Origin: Chryseobacterium daeguense DSM 19388
GTDB lineage: Bacteria > Bacteroidota > Bacteroidia > Flavobacteriales > Weeksellaceae
NCBI RefSeq assembly: GCF_000430825.1
Contig: NZ_AUMT01000008.1
Span: forward strand, 1-64,000
Length of the DNA: 64,000 nt
Direction of reading: 5' to 3'
Made by a program: the position numbers and the translations under genes. Each line of letters begins with the position of its first letter. The stretch's first letter is position 1. Below are positions 61,958 to 64,000 of the stretch, piece by piece. Under the pieces are notes generated by a model. The model was given only the letters and a program-made list of their open reading frames with translations, was not told the origin of the DNA and made no database searches.

Positions 61958-64000
61958 ATGACCCTAGAAACTTCGATAGAATACGTAAAAGGAATAGGTC
62001 CTGAAAAAGCCAAGCTCATTAAAAATGTGCTGGGAATCTCCACCGTGGAAGATTTTTTGACCTTCTTCCCTATCCGTTATCTCGATAAAAGCAAAGTGCA
62101 TACAATTTCCCAGCTGCAAAATGTAACAACGGACGTACAGCTGAAAGGGAAAATCACCAGTGTTCAGGAGATACAGACCGGAAAGGTAAAGCGTCTCTCC
62201 GCAAAATTCAATGATGATACGGGAACGATGGATCTTGTGTGGTTCCAATATTCGAAATGGATGAAAGAGCAGCTTCCGATTAATAAAGAAATTTATATTT
62301 TCGGGAAGATCAATGTTTTCAATAATCAATTTTCTATGCCACATCCGGAAATAGAAGTTGAGGAGAAAAAAGATACTGATAACCGCTTAAAACCAATCTA
62401 TCCAAGCTCAGAAAAATTAACGAAAAGAGGTTTAAATCAAAAATTTTTCCAGAATGTTTTGCGCAATATCTGTAAAGAGATTCCCAATCTTATTCAGGAA
62501 AATTTTCCGGATTATATGATGAAAGCCTTTAAATTTTTATCAAGACAGCATACCTACATTAATATCCATTTCCCAAAAGATATGGAACATTTTGAAAAGG
62601 CAAATTATCGTCTGAAGTTTGAAGAATCATTCTTTTTCCAGTTGGGCTACGGTTTAAAAAAAATCCATCACAAAAGTCACACTATAGGAAATCCCTTCCC
62701 TATTGTAGGAGATTATTTCAATAATTTTTACGAAAATCATCTTCCCTTTGACCTTACCGGTGCTCAGAAAAGAGTATTGAAAGAAATCCGCCTGGATATG
62801 AAAAAACCTATCCAGATGAACAGGCTTCTGCAGGGTGATGTAGGTTCCGGGAAAACAATGGTGGCACTGCTTACGATGCTTATTGCAAAAGATAATGGAT
62901 TCCAGAGCTGTATGATGGCTCCCACGGAAATCCTTGCCCAACAGCATTATAACGGGATTAAAGATCTTTTAAAAGATACAAAAGTCAATGTACGGCTTCT
63001 TACAGGTTCCACGAAAGCATCTGAACGGAAAATTATTCATGAAGAATTAGAAAACGGCGAACTTTCTATTCTTGTAGGAACTCATGCTGTTTTGGAGGAT
63101 AAAGTTAAATTTAAAAACCTTGGACTGGCCATTATTGATGAGCAGCACAGATTCGGGGTTGCGCAGAGAGCGAAGCTTTGGGCTAAAAATAAGATACCGC
63201 CTCATATCCTTGTAATGACCGCCACGCCTATTCCGCGAACGCTTGCCATGAGCTTTTATTCTGATCTTGACGTTTCTGTAATTGATGAAATGCCAGTAGG
63301 AAGAAAACCCATCATCACCGCTCACAGACGGGAAAAAGACAAGGCCTACGTCTACAATTTCTGCAGGGAAGAAATCCAGAAAGGGAGACAGGTATATTTT
63401 GTGTATCCTTTGATTGAGGAATCCGAGACGCTCGATTATAAAAATTTAATGACAGGGCTGGAAAATGTGATGGATAATTTCCCGCATTATAACGTCACCA
63501 TGCTTCACGGCAAAATGAGACCTGACGAAAAAGATGCCGCAATGAGCTATTTTGCTTCTGGAAAAGCAGAAATTATGGTGGCTACAACGGTAATTGAAGT
63601 AGGTGTCAACGTACCGAACGCCTCGGTAATGGTCATTGAAAGTGCGGAAAGATTCGGGCTGTCACAGCTTCATCAGCTTCGTGGCCGTGTAGGGCGTGGT
63701 GCAGAGCAAAGCTACTGTATTCTTATGACTTCCGATAAATTATCATCAGACAGCAGGACCCGCATCAAAACAATGGTAGAGACCAATGACGGCTTTAAAA
63801 TTTCGGAGGTTGATATGCAGCTCCGTGGTCCCGGCGATATTCTGGGAACGCAGCAAAGTGGTGTGGTAGATTTTAAAAGGCTTGATCTGGTAAACGATTC
63901 AGCGATTATTAAGGTGACAAAAAATACGGTGGAAAAAATTCTGGAGGCCGATCCTTTGCTTTCAAGACCGGATCACCAGATTATTAAAAATTATTACCTG
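61958..64000 (+). CDS. recG: ATP-dependent DNA helicase RecG, partial (3' end outside the window)
   Basis: 681 residues are visible from ATG 61958; the reading frame stays open to the window end. An N-terminal wedge/OB domain (about 1-150; EYVKGIGPEKAKLIKNVLGI) is followed by the helicase domain: the Walker A GDVGSGKTMVALL, the DEQH box IIDEQHRFG, motif III MTATPIPRTLAM and motif VI QLRGRVGRG. RecG reverses stalled forks and unwinds Holliday junctions. The last residues seen (HQIIKNYYL) lie close to the C-terminal end, since full-length RecG is about 690-700 residues. Confidence 0.96.
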   Translation, partial: MTLETSIEYVKGIGPEKAKLIKNVLGISTVEDFLTFFPIRYLDKSKVHTISQLQNVTTDVQLKGKITSVQEIQTGKVKRLSAKFNDDTGTMDLVWFQYSKWMKEQLPINKEIYIFGKINVFNNQFSMPHPEIEVEEKKDTDNRLKPIYPSSEKLTKRGLNQKFFQNVLRNICKEIPNLIQENFPDYMMKAFKFLSRQHTYINIHFPKDMEHFEKANYRLKFEESFFFQLGYGLKKIHHKSHTIGNPFPIVGDYFNNFYENHLPFDLTGAQKRVLKEIRLDMKKPIQMNRLLQGDVGSGKTMVALLTMLIAKDNGFQSCMMAPTEILAQQHYNGIKDLLKDTKVNVRLLTGSTKASERKIIHEELENGELSILVGTHAVLEDKVKFKNLGLAIIDEQHRFGVAQRAKLWAKNKIPPHILVMTATPIPRTLAMSFYSDLDVSVIDEMPVGRKPIITAHRREKDKAYVYNFCREEIQKGRQVYFVYPLIEESETLDYKNLMTGLENVMDNFPHYNVTMLHGKMRPDEKDAAMSYFASGKAEIMVATTVIEVGVNVPNASVMVIESAERFGLSQLHQLRGRVGRGAEQSYCILMTSDKLSSDSRTRIKTMVETNDGFKISEVDMQLRGPGDILGTQQSGVVDFKRLDLVNDSAIIKVTKNTVEKILEADPLLSRPDHQIIKNYYL

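Noticed and set aside
61964..63325. Minus-strand frames of 126, 97 and 92 codons
   Set aside because: They lie opposite recG, whose frame is open and carries all helicase motifs up to the window end.

Overview
The window looks like a chromosomal stretch of a Flavobacteriia member close to Chryseobacterium. It is AT-rich. It carries the gldKLMN core of the type IX secretion system (T9SS) and a protein with a T9SS type B sorting tail. Promoters fit the Bacteroidetes pattern TTG-N19-TAnnTTTG and Shine-Dalgarno sites are absent. Families typical of the group (DUF4270, GLPGLI, TPR-HTH membrane regulators, 'GIGTxxP' surface proteins) are present. Genus is inferred from protein style, not from a search.

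Layout. 0-2.9 kb: end of a broken IS3-type element abutting an M20 peptidase whose C-terminus it seems to have cut, then a surface protein. 3.2-8.4 kb: an AraC-type membrane regulator divergent from a probable operon of a small lipoprotein, two near-identical exported Cys-pair peptides, an SdpA-like membrane protein, an HTTM (SdpB/VKGC-like) protein and a GLPGLI protein. This is the best candidate for a little-described system: a Bacteroidetes analogue of sdpABC peptide-toxin maturation. 8.6-14.9 kb: a tripartite RND efflux operon. 15-28 kb: an accessory stretch with two surface proteins, three TPR-TM-HTH regulators, a MliC-like and a META lipoprotein, a SemiSWEET, two HTH proteins, and long gene-free regions filled with related stem-loops (25.7-26.4 and 28.4-28.85 kb) that may be a small-RNA family.

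28.9-39 kb: core block on the minus strand: FAD oxidoreductase, gldN-M-L-K, glmS, DUF4270 lipoprotein and a glycogen-synthase-like N-terminal domain. 39.2-46.3 kb: panC, a tRNA-Lys/Leu/Lys array, aroK, an S4 protein, a lipoprotein, a glutamate-synthase-like protein, mtaB and a DinB-like protein. 46.5-52.3 kb: a T9SS type B cargo, a lone PD-(D/E)XK-like protein, a short glucan phosphorylase with Thr at the usual PLP-lysine position, and two small stress-type proteins. 52.4-64 kb: a DPP-IV-like peptidase, a decayed toxin-antitoxin pair and three POT peptide transporters interrupted by a YhcG-type nuclease gene; dipeptides released by the peptidase could be imported by the transporters. A thioredoxin-like protein and recG, running off the window, end the stretch.

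All assignments are by reading motifs; no database search was possible.
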